A model generated the notes under the pieces. That model had not been told where the DNA came from. It saw only the letters and a program-made list of their open reading frames with translations, and did not search any database. This document shows, one piece after another, positions 43,460 to 52,421 of a DNA stretch of 64,000 nt. This stretch comes from Kordia sp. SMS9. GTDB taxonomy: Bacteria; Bacteroidota; Bacteroidia; Flavobacteriales; Flavobacteriaceae. The stretch is taken from NCBI RefSeq assembly GCF_003352465.1, contig NZ_CP031153.1, positions 1,974,465 to 2,038,464 of the forward strand. Reading direction: 5' to 3'. Each line of letters opens with the position of its first letter. Positions within the stretch are counted from its first letter, which is position 1. Position numbers and translations under genes: made by a program.

Positions 43460-46400
43460 ATGAAAAAATACATATTCGCCCTTTTACTTATTTGTGGTTT
43501 AGGGCTAACCGCAAACGCACAGAGGAATTGCTTAACCCACTACTATGATCTAGATCGAGATGGTTATGGAAGTATATTATTCACAGGTACAGAAACTGTG
43601 ACGTCACAATTTGCAGAACACAACAGACTGGTATGTAATAATGATGATTGCGATGATACCGATCCAGAAATCAATCCTGATAGCTATTGGGTGGTATTTG
43701 TTGATGGTGATGGCGACGGATCTTACATCGTTGACAGTGTCGAAAATGCATGTGTTCCTACAAATCAAAATGCTGTTTTGATTGGAGAGAATGTAATATT
43801 AGAAAACTTCTCTGGATTACAATTGGATTGTAATGATGCCGATGGAAGTATCACACAAGCAATTCCATATTATGAAGATGTAGATGGTGATGGATTTGGA
43901 GATATAGGAGCGTTACTATTGTCATGTGCTGGAACGCCTCCAAGTGGCTATGTAATCAATGCTGGCGATACTTGTCCAAATACATTTGGCTTATACAATG
44001 GATGTCCTGATGTGACTACAGTAGTAGGAATTGATCAAAACAGAAATTATGTACATACCATTGCCTATCAACAACCTGTATACCTAACAGCACTCACGAG
44101 CATTCAAGAGCGCGATAAGTTAGAACAAATTACCTATTTTGATGGTTTGGGGCGTGCGCAAATGAAAATAGCCATTGGGCAGTCTCCTAAGGATAATAGA
44201 GATATAAAAACCATTGTTTCTTACGATAGTTATGGACGCGCCAATACACAGTTTTTACCGTATGTAAGTACGCAAAAAGGTGGAGGGTTTTTTAGTCCAG
44301 CCTCCGGAGGTACACTCTCTTTTACGGCAGTTGATAAAGAAATAAAATATCAACAACAGTTTTATCATAATAAGTATAGTGAAGATGTATCTAGTTTTGT
44401 TCCGAATAATGGTGGACTTACCATGCTAAATAATTTAGGGAATATTCCACAGGAATTACTTGACGATATTCCAAATGATACACCAGAGACAGGATTTTTA
44501 TATCCATCGTACAGTACCAATGTATATGATGAGATTGACAGAGTCACCCAAGCGGCAGCTCCAGGAAAAGATTGGTCTTTAGAATTTAATCATACCATTA
44601 AAATGCAATATGATTTGAATGATCAAACGGTGGATGCTGTAAAACGTTTTGATGTAACTCATCCAGTAGGAGCTCCAGAAGATATTCAGTTTACAGCCAA
44701 TGGTTTGTATCCCTCAGAAACGCTTTACAAAACAATTACCAAAGATGAAAACTGGCAACCCGGACAAACGTATCCTACAGATCACACCACAGAAGAATTT
44801 AAAAACAAATCGGGACAAGTCGTATTGAAGCGTACCTATGATGGATCAAATACTTTAGATACCTATTATATCTATGACGATTTTGGCAATCTCACCTATG
44901 TATTGCCGCCAATGGCATCGATAGCAGCAACGATTGATACCGATGTACTCAACACACTTTGTTATCAATACAAATACGATCATCGAAATAGACTCATTGA
45001 AAAGAAGATTCCTGCCAAAGGATGGGAATATATTGTCTACGATACATTAGATCGCCCCATACTTACCCAAGATGTGAATTTAAGAACCAAGGATAAGTGG
45101 TTATTTACCAAATATGATGCGCTTGGACGCGTGGTGTACACAGGAAAGTTTGGAGATAAACAAACTAGAGGTCAATTGCAAAGTATTGCAGAAAACTATC
45201 CACTATACGAATCAAAGACTACTACACCATCTATGGTCAATGGTACAAGTGTGTATTACACCAATAATGCCTATCCAAATGATGGAACTGTTGAGTTGTA
45301 TACTGTAAATTACTATGACGATTATCTATGGGATACAGGAACTTCCTATGAAGCCAATTATAATCTTAATGAAAGTACAGGAGTACTTACTACGGGAATT
45401 GAACATAAAAAACCTGCGTTGCTCTCTCCTTCATGGACAAACTCAGGATTTACATCAGAAGGAAGTATTAGTGGCGATGGATATATTCAATACACCATTA
45501 CTCAGACAGATAATCAGCGTGTCATGGTGGGACTTACCGATGAAACGACTTCGGGTAATTTACATTACAATACAATTGATTATGCTATTTATACAGGATA
45601 TGGAACAGATAGACGTGTTTTAGTCTACAAAGAAGGTGTTCAAGAATCTTTTGCTGCTACGTATTGCGAGATTGGAGATACTTTTAGAGTAGAACGCGCG
45701 GGCAATCAAATTCTATTTAAAAAGAACGGAGTGGTTTTTCATGGAGTTACGACTAGCTTTACAGGAACGCTGGTAGGAGATGCCTCTTTTTACGATCCTG
45801 ATACAGCTATTGAAAATGTGTATATCGGATATTCTGTAATGGGACAAGCCTTTACCCAAAATGTAAAAGGATTGGCTACAGGAAGCAAAGTACGTGTATT
45901 AGATACCAATGATTGGATTACGACGGTTTCTTATTATGATGAAAAAGGACGTGGAATTCATACAAGTTCTAAAAACGATTACTTGGAAACCACCGATGCG
46001 GTGAGTAGTTTGTTAGACTTTTCAGGAAAAGTGCTAAAAACAAATACAACACATAAGCAGCTAAGTAATGATCCTGTGGTAACCGCTGATGAGTATGTGT
46101 ATGATACAGGGAATAGATTGCTCTATCAAACCAAACAGATCAACAATCAGGGGAAAGAACTGATGTCAAAAAATCATTATGATGAACTCGGACAACTCAT
46201 TCAAAAGCAAGTCGGAGGTAGTTTACCGGCTTTAAGTCTATTTGGCGATTTTAGCAATATCACCCAAGACAAAGAAGTACTAAGTAAAACAACGGCTAAT
46301 AATTGGGATGGAGGTGTATCCACAACAACTACAATTAACGGCGATGGATATCTAAGTTATATAGTTCCACAGACCAACAAAACTATGATTGTTGGGCTTT

Positions 46401-48646
46401 CAGACGTTGTGGGCGATAACAGCTATCAAAGCATAAAATATGGTATCTATACTTCTTCCATTGGTGATATTCATATTCGTGAAAATGGAAGTACCACTTG
46501 GAATGTAGATAGTTATGTAGGCGGAGATGAGTTAAAGATTGAGCGTAGAGGAACAACAGTGTATTATCTAAAAAACAATCAAATTATCTTTATCTCCAAT
46601 GTTATAGATAACGGAATGCCATTATTAGGCGATGTAGCCATGTTTCATCAAGATGCTACCATTAGAGACTTAGTTCTTGTTGATTTAGAAAAAGAATTGC
46701 AAGAGGTAGACTACACTTATAACATTCATGGATGGCTCAAAGGGATTAATGATGTCAACAATCAAGGAGATGACCTCTTTAGTTTTGCGCTCACATACAA
46801 TGATATTGCTGATCCAAGCAAGCAATTATTCAATGGAAACATTAGCAGCACATTTTGGAAGACCAAAGGACAGGATAGTTCCTTAAAAGATTATATATAC
46901 ACGTATGATCCGCTTAATAGAATAAAAAGCGCGGTAGACAATACAGCAAATTACAACTTGGATGATGTAAAGTATGATCTCAATGGAAACATTACCGATC
47001 TGACTCGAAAAGGACATCTCAATGCAATGGCTACCGACTTTGATATCATGGACAACCTTAGGTATCAATACCATGGAAATCAGTTGTTAAATGTAACGGA
47101 TATCAGCAATATAACATCTGGGTTTAACGATGGAAATACAAACTCAAGTACAGATCCAACCAATGCAAACAATGACTTTGTGTATGATGCCAATGGAAAC
47201 ATGATTGTGGATAAAAACAAAGGCATTACAGGCATCAGTTACAATCATTTAAACTTACCGACGCAAATTTCATTTGATAATAGCAGTAGTATTACGTACA
47301 TTTACGATGCAACAGGCGCAAAGCAACAAAAAGTTGTGTATGACCAAAGTACTGAAACAACACAAGAAACAAAGTATGCAGGGAATTACATTTACAAAAA
47401 GTCAGATGCACAAACCGCTGTTGCACTTACGTTCTTTAACAGTGAAGAAGGCTATATAGAGCCACAATTTGATCCAAGTAAACCAGAAAAGATCATAGGA
47501 TTTAACTATACCTATCAATACAAAGATCATCTTGGGAATATTCGACTTTCGTATGAAGACATCAATGGAAACGGCATTATCAAAGCTGATGATGAGATCA
47601 AGGAAGAAAATCATTATTATCCCTTTGGATTAAAACATAAAGGGTATAATAACGCAATAATTGGAAGAGACCATCAGTATGGATATGGTTTTGAAGGCGG
47701 AAAAGAAGAGCAGAACGAACTTGGACTTAATTGGATTGATTATGGAGCTAGAAATTATGATGCTTCTGTAGGAAGATGGTTTTCTGCAGATAATATGGCA
47801 GAAAATTTCTATAACTGGACGCCATATAAGTATGGAATGAACAACCCTATATTTTATACTGACCCTGATGGAAATTGTGAAACATGTTGGACACGTTTTT
47901 GGGGAGTAGTTCAGGCAGTTGGTGGAGTCCTTGAAATGGCAGTAGGCGCTGTAGGTATTGTAGCGCCAGAGCCAGCTACATCAGTTGGAGGTGGTTTATT
48001 ATTAACTAATGGATGGGATAATGCTCAAGCTGGAATAAGATCCGCATGGACAGGAGAGTCAAAAGACACTTTTTTGCACATGGGTGTTGAAGCTACAGCA
48101 GAAGCTTTAGGAGCTAGTCCTGAGACAGCAAATACAATAGCAACAGTTGCAGAAGTAGGTACAGGTGTGGCTGGTGTGGTAAGTGCGGTAAGTAAAGGTT
48201 CTAAGATAGCCAAAGGTGCAAATAATGTTGCAGATGCTACTGTCGTAGGGCCCAGAATGTTTGATGATGTTGCTGATTCAAAAATAGATGATACTATTTT
48301 AAATAATATAAGTGGTGGCTTAGATAGAAGAGTGCAAAATCCTGGGGATAAAACATTTTCTACAGAAAGAGCAGCAAGAAGAGAAGCTTTTAGAAAGAAT
48401 AACGTACCTACATCTCAGGCAAATAATTTCACTGTGGAAGATGTCTATGGTAGAAACCAAAATTTACTAGGTAACAATGGAGAACCAACACAACTTATAA
48501 CGACTAAAGGACTGAATGGGACAACGGTAAGAATAAATTATCATAGTAATGGTCATCGTTTTTTAGATAATGGTACTTTTGAATATCCACACTATCACGG
48601 ACCACAAGGACAACACTACTCAATCATACCTCCAGTAATAGAATAA
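43460..48646 (+). CDS. RHS-core polymorphic toxin with nuclease-like C-terminus
   Basis: The 1728-residue protein has a signal peptide (ending TANAQ). Calcium-binding thrombospondin-type segments follow (YYDLDRDGYGS, DDCDDTDPEINPD, VDGDGDGSY, DVDGDGFGD). Then comes a DUF6443-like region (TYFDGLGRAQMKIAIGQSP) and many YD repeats. The RHS-associated core lies near residues 1380-1473 (YYPFGLKHKGYN, DYGARNYDASVGRWFSAD, YKYGMNNPIFYTDPDG). The last 255 residues are the variable tip: a Gly/Ala-rich hydrophobic stretch, then about 110 residues (ARREAFRKNNVPTSQ, NGHRF, HYHGPQGQH) like HNH/endonuclease VII-fold toxins. The real start is at 43460. An immunity-type gene follows by 13 bases. Confidence 0.88.
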   Translation: MKKYIFALLLICGLGLTANAQRNCLTHYYDLDRDGYGSILFTGTETVTSQFAEHNRLVCNNDDCDDTDPEINPDSYWVVFVDGDGDGSYIVDSVENACVPTNQNAVLIGENVILENFSGLQLDCNDADGSITQAIPYYEDVDGDGFGDIGALLLSCAGTPPSGYVINAGDTCPNTFGLYNGCPDVTTVVGIDQNRNYVHTIAYQQPVYLTALTSIQERDKLEQITYFDGLGRAQMKIAIGQSPKDNRDIKTIVSYDSYGRANTQFLPYVSTQKGGGFFSPASGGTLSFTAVDKEIKYQQQFYHNKYSEDVSSFVPNNGGLTMLNNLGNIPQELLDDIPNDTPETGFLYPSYSTNVYDEIDRVTQAAAPGKDWSLEFNHTIKMQYDLNDQTVDAVKRFDVTHPVGAPEDIQFTANGLYPSETLYKTITKDENWQPGQTYPTDHTTEEFKNKSGQVVLKRTYDGSNTLDTYYIYDDFGNLTYVLPPMASIAATIDTDVLNTLCYQYKYDHRNRLIEKKIPAKGWEYIVYDTLDRPILTQDVNLRTKDKWLFTKYDALGRVVYTGKFGDKQTRGQLQSIAENYPLYESKTTTPSMVNGTSVYYTNNAYPNDGTVELYTVNYYDDYLWDTGTSYEANYNLNESTGVLTTGIEHKKPALLSPSWTNSGFTSEGSISGDGYIQYTITQTDNQRVMVGLTDETTSGNLHYNTIDYAIYTGYGTDRRVLVYKEGVQESFAATYCEIGDTFRVERAGNQILFKKNGVVFHGVTTSFTGTLVGDASFYDPDTAIENVYIGYSVMGQAFTQNVKGLATGSKVRVLDTNDWITTVSYYDEKGRGIHTSSKNDYLETTDAVSSLLDFSGKVLKTNTTHKQLSNDPVVTADEYVYDTGNRLLYQTKQINNQGKELMSKNHYDELGQLIQKQVGGSLPALSLFGDFSNITQDKEVLSKTTANNWDGGVSTTTTINGDGYLSYIVPQTNKTMIVGLSDVVGDNSYQSIKYGIYTSSIGDIHIRENGSTTWNVDSYVGGDELKIERRGTTVYYLKNNQIIFISNVIDNGMPLLGDVAMFHQDATIRDLVLVDLEKELQEVDYTYNIHGWLKGINDVNNQGDDLFSFALTYNDIADPSKQLFNGNISSTFWKTKGQDSSLKDYIYTYDPLNRIKSAVDNTANYNLDDVKYDLNGNITDLTRKGHLNAMATDFDIMDNLRYQYHGNQLLNVTDISNITSGFNDGNTNSSTDPTNANNDFVYDANGNMIVDKNKGITGISYNHLNLPTQISFDNSSSITYIYDATGAKQQKVVYDQSTETTQETKYAGNYIYKKSDAQTAVALTFFNSEEGYIEPQFDPSKPEKIIGFNYTYQYKDHLGNIRLSYEDINGNGIIKADDEIKEENHYYPFGLKHKGYNNAIIGRDHQYGYGFEGGKEEQNELGLNWIDYGARNYDASVGRWFSADNMAENFYNWTPYKYGMNNPIFYTDPDGNCETCWTRFWGVVQAVGGVLEMAVGAVGIVAPEPATSVGGGLLLTNGWDNAQAGIRSAWTGESKDTFLHMGVEATAEALGASPETANTIATVAEVGTGVAGVVSAVSKGSKIAKGANNVADATVVGPRMFDDVADSKIDDTILNNISGGLDRRVQNPGDKTFSTERAARREAFRKNNVPTSQANNFTVEDVYGRNQNLLGNNGEPTQLITTKGLNGTTVRINYHSNGHRFLDNGTFEYPHYHGPQGQHYSIIPPVIE

Positions 48647-48659
48647 TAATTAGTACATT

Positions 48660-49001
48660 ATGATACCTGAAATAAAAGAAATAACAAATAAGTACAAATG
48701 TAAAGTAAGTTTAAACTTTAAGCTAGATAATAATAAAATCGTATCATCTTCTTGGAATGATTATTTTATATTTCATCCACCAAATTATATTGAGATTCCT
48801 TCTGAAGGTATTATAAAAGTATCTAATGTTGATTCTTTACAAATTAATGCGGAGCAAGAAGTTTTTCTTGGCAGACTAGTACCTCCCAAGAAAATAAATC
48901 GAGTAATTGAGATATCAAAAGAATTAGAATTGATTACAAAAAAGTTTTCAATAAAAAATGATTCAATTATTTCTATAGATTTAAATGATTTTATCTCATA
49001 A
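48660..49001 (+). CDS. Probable immunity protein for the RHS toxin
   Basis: The 113-residue soluble protein sits 13 bases behind the toxin tip, the standard place for the cognate immunity gene. It is acidic to neutral, with mixed alpha/beta composition (KCKVSLNFKLDNNKIVSSSWNDYF, YIEIPSEGIIKVSNVDSL). It has no signal peptide, so it would protect the cytoplasm. I do not recognise its family; the call rests on position and size. A terminator follows at 49130. Confidence 0.65.
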   Translation: MIPEIKEITNKYKCKVSLNFKLDNNKIVSSSWNDYFIFHPPNYIEIPSEGIIKVSNVDSLQINAEQEVFLGRLVPPKKINRVIEISKELELITKKFSIKNDSIISIDLNDFIS

Positions 49002-49129
49002 ATAGAGTATCGTATATATAATGTAAGTAAAAAGTAACGCTATTTTGGTAATGGTACAGATTAGTTGACGAACTATTTTTGAATCATAAACATTTATAAA
49101 ACAATAAATTAAAAACAAATTTATATTAC

Positions 49130-49166
49130 AAAAGGATGGACATAATGTTCATCCTTTTCTTTTTTA
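49130..49166 (+). terminator. Rho-independent terminator of the RHS locus
   Basis: AAAAGGATG pairs with CATCCTTTT around an 11-base loop and is followed by a CT/T run. It lies about 130 bases after the immunity gene. Confidence 0.88.
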
Positions 49167-49232
49167 GCGTGTTTAAAGGCTTTAAAATGATTTTTTTTCA
49201 TCTTAGTGGTTCACATTAGTTGATAGAAAAAT

Positions 49233-49904
49233 ATGAAATGTAAGAACTGTAAAGGTCTAGCGGTTAAAAATGGTAAACAATCAAACGGTAAGCAACGGTA
49301 TTACTGTAAAATCTGTAAACTGAGTTTTCAAAGAAGCTATAATTATAGAGCTTATAAAATTGATACCAATAAAAGTATCTATCAATTACTAAGAGAAAGT
49401 GTTGGCATAACGGCTATTGCACGATTACTTTCTATATCAAAGACTACGATTATTAAACGCATAAAAGAGATGGCTTGCTTGATAACAAAGCCATTATTTG
49501 ATGAACGACATCAATATTACGAACTTAATGAAATGCGAGTCGTAGTTGGTTACAAATTAAATGAAGCTTGGATCACGTATGCAATCAATAGATATACCAA
49601 AAAAATAATCAACTTTATTGTCGGGAGAAGAACCAAACGAAATATTTCTGTAATTACAAAATCAGTACTTCAACTTTACCCAAAGATGATATTTACCGAT
49701 CAACTAAAAACATATAAAAGCCTTATTCCCAAAACTCAACATGACACTAGAAAGAAAAATACAACAGTCATTGAAAGACACAATTTAACCTTACGTACAC
49801 ACCTAAAACGTCTCTCAAGAAGAACAATTTGTTTTAGTAAAACCTTTGAGATGCTAGAAGCAACCTTGAAACTCTATCTTTGGGGGTATCAATTAAAGTT
49901 TTGA
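49233..49904 (+). mobile_element. IS1-family transposase, probably inactive
   Basis: The 223-residue protein is a fused InsAB-type transposase. It has an N-terminal zinc finger (CKNCKGLAVKNGKQ, YYCKICKLSF), an HTH (ITAIARLLSISKTTIIKRI) and the DDE-type core. The second Asp is in MIFTDQLKTYKSLIP and the Glu in VIERHNLTLRTHLKRLSRRT. The first catalytic Asp, normally in a (V)DEM/DEL motif, is replaced by Asn in YELNEMRVVV, which should abolish activity. Two similar motifs (GGTACAGATTAGTTGA at 49053 and GGTTCACATTAGTTGA at 49208) lie upstream and may be left-end remnants. I could not find a matching right inverted repeat, so element borders are not given. Confidence 0.85.
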
Positions 49905-49970
49905 TAGGAACGGAGATTCTATTAAAAAACACTTCAAAAAACAGACTTTTTAAGAATACTTTGATGCTGA

Positions 49971-50162
49971 TTTGAGTTTTTTAATGTTCTGTTGAAAAAG
50001 AAACTAATAAGCAACTATCAATCCTCCCGAAAAACACCGTTAAGTGTTGATATTATTGGATTGATGGAAGTACGCCCAAGTTTACGAGAACGTGCAAAAG
50101 CATCCGAACGCATTACCACAAAAATCGTTGACTTTGTAGAAATATTTATTAATGAAATGTAG
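49971..50162 (+). pseudogene. 3' remnant of an unidentified gene
   Basis: A 63-codon open stretch without a start codon at its head ends normally at 50162. The C-terminal part (PLSVDIIGLMEVRPSLRERA, then ITTKIVDFVEIFINEM) has strong protein character. The 5' end is lost just after the IS1-type gene, as if the insertion or a deletion removed it. I cannot name the family with confidence. Confidence 0.5.
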
Positions 50163-50187
50163 TTTGGTTTTTTAATTCTAACTGTTC

Positions 50188-50301
50188 TTGCAACAAAACG
50201 CAACAAGAATCAAAGGTTGTCACCTAAATCACTGAATACTAAAATTGTTTTAATGAAGATACCGCAACAAAATGCAACAGTTTGCAACAAAACGCAACAA
50301 C
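50188..50301. repeat. GCAACA direct-repeat cluster 1
   Basis: TTGCAACAAAACGCAACAA occurs at 50188 and again, slightly altered, within 50264-50301 (GCAACAAAATGCAACAG followed by TTTGCAACAAAACGCAACAA). The core GCAACA recurs six times on the plus strand. A second cluster lies at 51027-51081. Confidence 0.8.
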
Positions 50302-50322
50302 TACATTTAAAGGACAAACAAA

Positions 50323-50550
50323 TTACCCGTTCAGACTACTTTTTGCATCCTTTACAGCTTTCACTAATCCACTAAAAGCACTTATATAGTATTTTGAAAC
50401 TCTTAAAAATCCATAAACGACAATCCCCGTAATGATGATTTTTGTCGCAGGATGCTTAAAAATTTCTTTTGTATTTATAATTGGTTTTACCTCTGATTTG
50501 ATCGAAGCTACATCAAGTGCATCTTTTATTGATTTTTCTGTTTTTCTCAT
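50323..50550 (-). CDS. Small one-TM protein (intact paralogue)
   Basis: The 75-residue protein has a charged N-terminal region (MRKTEKSIKDALDVASIKSE), one membrane helix (IIITGIVVYGFLRVSKYYIS) and an amphipathic C-terminal helix (GLVKAVKDAKSSLNG). It is clearly related to the damaged gene at 35011-35250 (shared KHP, VxGxxxYGxLxVSKY pattern). The copies sit on opposite strands near the two ends of the island. An upstream short frame (50597-50677) reads ASLLKTGFRDAEKNTRFKV, echoing the SLLKLGFR motif of the decayed gene beside the other copy. Function unknown. Confidence 0.7.
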   Translation of the reverse strand: MRKTEKSIKDALDVASIKSEVKPIINTKEIFKHPATKIIITGIVVYGFLRVSKYYISAFSGLVKAVKDAKSSLNG

Positions 50551-50672
50551 AGAATTGGCGTTTTATAATTAAAAATGATTTGAGAAGATCAAAGTGCTAT
50601 ACTTTGAATCTTGTATTTTTTTCAGCATCTCTAAATCCTGTTTTTAATAAAGATGCATAAGAATTTTGAAAA

Positions 50673-50695
50673 ATCATTTGTTCACTTTTGTAACT
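50673..50695 (+). repeat. 23-bp inverted repeat, left arm
   Basis: The arm begins ATCATTTG and ends TTGTAACT. Its exact reverse complement lies at 51850-51872. Beyond the 23 exact bases the similarity continues imperfectly for about 27 more bases outward on each side. Confidence 0.85.
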
Positions 50696-51026
50696 CGAAC
50701 AATTTGAAAGAAGTTAGAAAATATGTATTCACAAAGAGGACATGAGTTTAGAAAGTTATTTCAAACTCAATGATGGTACACCATTTTTTCAACGGAAAGT
50801 ACTAGCCAAACCGCGTTTGCATTACAAAACACTGATAATGAACAAGTTAAATATTCAGAGGCTTTTTAAAGGTACTATTTGGATACTCTTTGGCTACTTT
50901 CAAGGTACTTCTGAGACACTTCCGAATCACTTCTAGGTAACTTTAAGGGTAATTAGACTTCATCTAGCATAACGCTACTCTATATTCTATCATCTTAAAA
51001 ATAGCTTTGGACGATACCTTCAGCAG

Positions 51027-51081
51027 TTTGCAACAGAACGCAACAACTTGCAACAGAATGCAACAATTCGCAACAAGAATC
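51027..51081. repeat. GCAACA direct-repeat cluster 2
   Basis: TTGCAACAGAACGCAACAA is followed at once by TTGCAACAGAATGCAACAA and CGCAACAAGAATC, five GCAACA cores in 55 bases. Orientation and wording match cluster 1, including the GCAACAAGAATC end. Confidence 0.82.
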
Positions 51082-51165
51082 ATATTTGGCTCTAAAGGTT
51101 TAAAATTGTTTTACTTAACGTTCTTATCATTAAACGATCAGTTTGGAATAATATGTTCTTTTGCT

Positions 51166-51302
51166 CAACTCATTGCTTAGCAGTTAGCTGAAAATGTTTG
51201 CTAGTCATTAAGCAATGAGTTGAAAATGGATGGATTTTTAGTTCTTTTTATCATAGAATGTGATAAGCTGAAAATATTAACTCATCACTAAGCAATGAGT
51301 TG
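51166..51302. repeat. CTAAGCAATGAGTTG family, one inverted and two direct copies
   Basis: CAACTCATTGCTTAG (51166-51180) is followed by its complement as TAAGCAATGAGTTG at 51209-51222 and CTAAGCAATGAGTTG at 51288-51302. The last two sit inside 38-base imperfect direct repeats that share AGCTGAAAAT and are 80 bases apart. The first two could form a long-loop hairpin. Confidence 0.75.
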
Positions 51303-51537
51303 CAGAATGATTGAATTTGATTTTCCATGAAAGTCAAGCCAAATTTACCTTTAAAAGAAAGGTGAAGTTCGAATTCCATTTAAGCCCTATTTTTCAAAAT
51401 CCATCTTACATAGAGGATGTTTTCAGTCTCACCTTCAAGTTGTTTTTAAAATTTAGTTTCAAATAGTATTGCATTTTCAAGCTCACTTTATAGTGTTTAC
51501 GGGTATTCAAAGACTTTTGTGTAGTACACAAAATTTT

Positions 51538-51898
51538 ACAAATGATATCTCGGTTTTGTTTTAAATCTTTGTAATAATCATAAAAGAATGTGTTGACACA
51601 TCTAAAACGAATGTGTAACCTTAAAAAAAGGAAGTGAAGAAAATTAAATTTATAATGACTAAAAAAAATGGATGTTATCTGATTGAAAATCAGACAATAA
51701 CTAATTAGCAGAGTAGCTACAAGTAATTAAACAGTAAAATAAGAGTAAATAAAGAGTAATTAATAAGTCATTTTTCGGGCAACATTGTTTTGGGTGTTTT
51801 CACGATATTTCAAAACACTCATATTTACTCTTAAAGGCTTTAGGGTTCAAGTTACAAAAGTGAACAAATGATACTTCAGTTTTCTTTTAAATCTTTGT
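51538..51898. repeat. Two 35-bp direct repeats
   Basis: ACAAATGATA...TTTTAAATCTTTGT occurs at 51538-51572 and 51864-51898 with four mismatches. The second copy overlaps the right arm of the 23-bp inverted repeat, so the left arm at 50673 is a third, inverted and more diverged member. Confidence 0.8.
51850..51872 (-). repeat. 23-bp inverted repeat, right arm
   Basis: Exact reverse complement of 50673-50695, 1154 bases away. It lies about 700 bases before the large serine recombinase gene. Confidence 0.85.
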
Positions 51899-51927
51899 TT
51901 TCAGAAATCGTAACAAAGAATTTATTT

Positions 51928-51940
51928 GACCGTATCGGTC
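51928..51940. repeat. GACCG-TAT-CGGTC palindrome
   Basis: A perfect five-base-arm palindrome, notably GC-rich for the area, with further GGTC (51957) and GACCGT (51969-51974) half-sites within 35 bases. This is the kind of arrangement found at recombinase core sites. The role is inference. Confidence 0.5.
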
Positions 51941-52076
51941 ATGATCGTTCGCAATAGGTCGTTACAAGACCGTAGAGACTTAAATAATAACAACCTTTAA
52001 AGAAATTTAATAAGGTATCATCGAAAAGAAAATCAAACACATACTAAATCAAAAGAAAATAGTTTAAAAAATCGCA

Positions 52077-52113
52077 TCGAATCGCTTCCAATGTCGTCGA
52101 ATCGCGTCGAATG
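52077..52113. repeat. TCGAATCGC repeats with 20-base spacing
   Basis: TCGAATCGC at 52077-52085 and 52097-52105, and TCGAATGTC at 52107-52115, lie about 310 bases upstream of the gene before the recombinase. The 20-base spacing puts the first two on one DNA face. Confidence 0.6.
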
Positions 52114-52421
52114 TCAGAAAGCTTGTTATTATTCTTTTCATTTTAGTAAGATAGAATTCAAACGAGCCATTTGTACTGATGAAAAATTTAATAAAAACCA
52201 ATTAGACAAAAATAAATGTTCAATTCAAAATAATATAAATGCCATTCCTTAGATATAAATTGTAGGATTTTAACTATTAATTAATAAAGAAAGCCTTTGA
52301 ATTCCTTTTCATTCTTTGTACTATTGAACTATGATTTTAAGCAATTTTACAATTTTTGACAAAGGAATGAAAACCAACTTTCAAATAGTACTGGTTGGCA
52401 CTCACATGGTAGTTCCTTTAA

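Larger units (their letters stand above)
50551..52421. other. Repeat-rich gene desert before the recombinase
   Basis: About 1.9 kb without a convincing gene; a 64-residue plus-strand frame at 50742-50936 has no protein character. Instead it holds a 23-bp inverted repeat pair, two related 35-bp direct repeats, a GCAACA cluster, a CTAAGCAATGAGTTG family, a GACCG/CGGTC palindrome and TCGAATCGC repeats. All are listed separately. Confidence 0.7.

Noticed and set aside
49047..49960. Complete IS1 element with defined ends
   Set aside because: Two similar motifs exist upstream, but no matching inverted copy or target duplication was found downstream.
50742..50936. 64-residue plus-strand frame
   Set aside because: Composition is that of random AT-rich DNA, it lies in the repeat-rich desert, and it shows no domain.
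50188..51081. CRISPR array
   Set aside because: The GCAACA repeats are short, nearly contiguous and lack uniform unique spacers; no cas gene is present.
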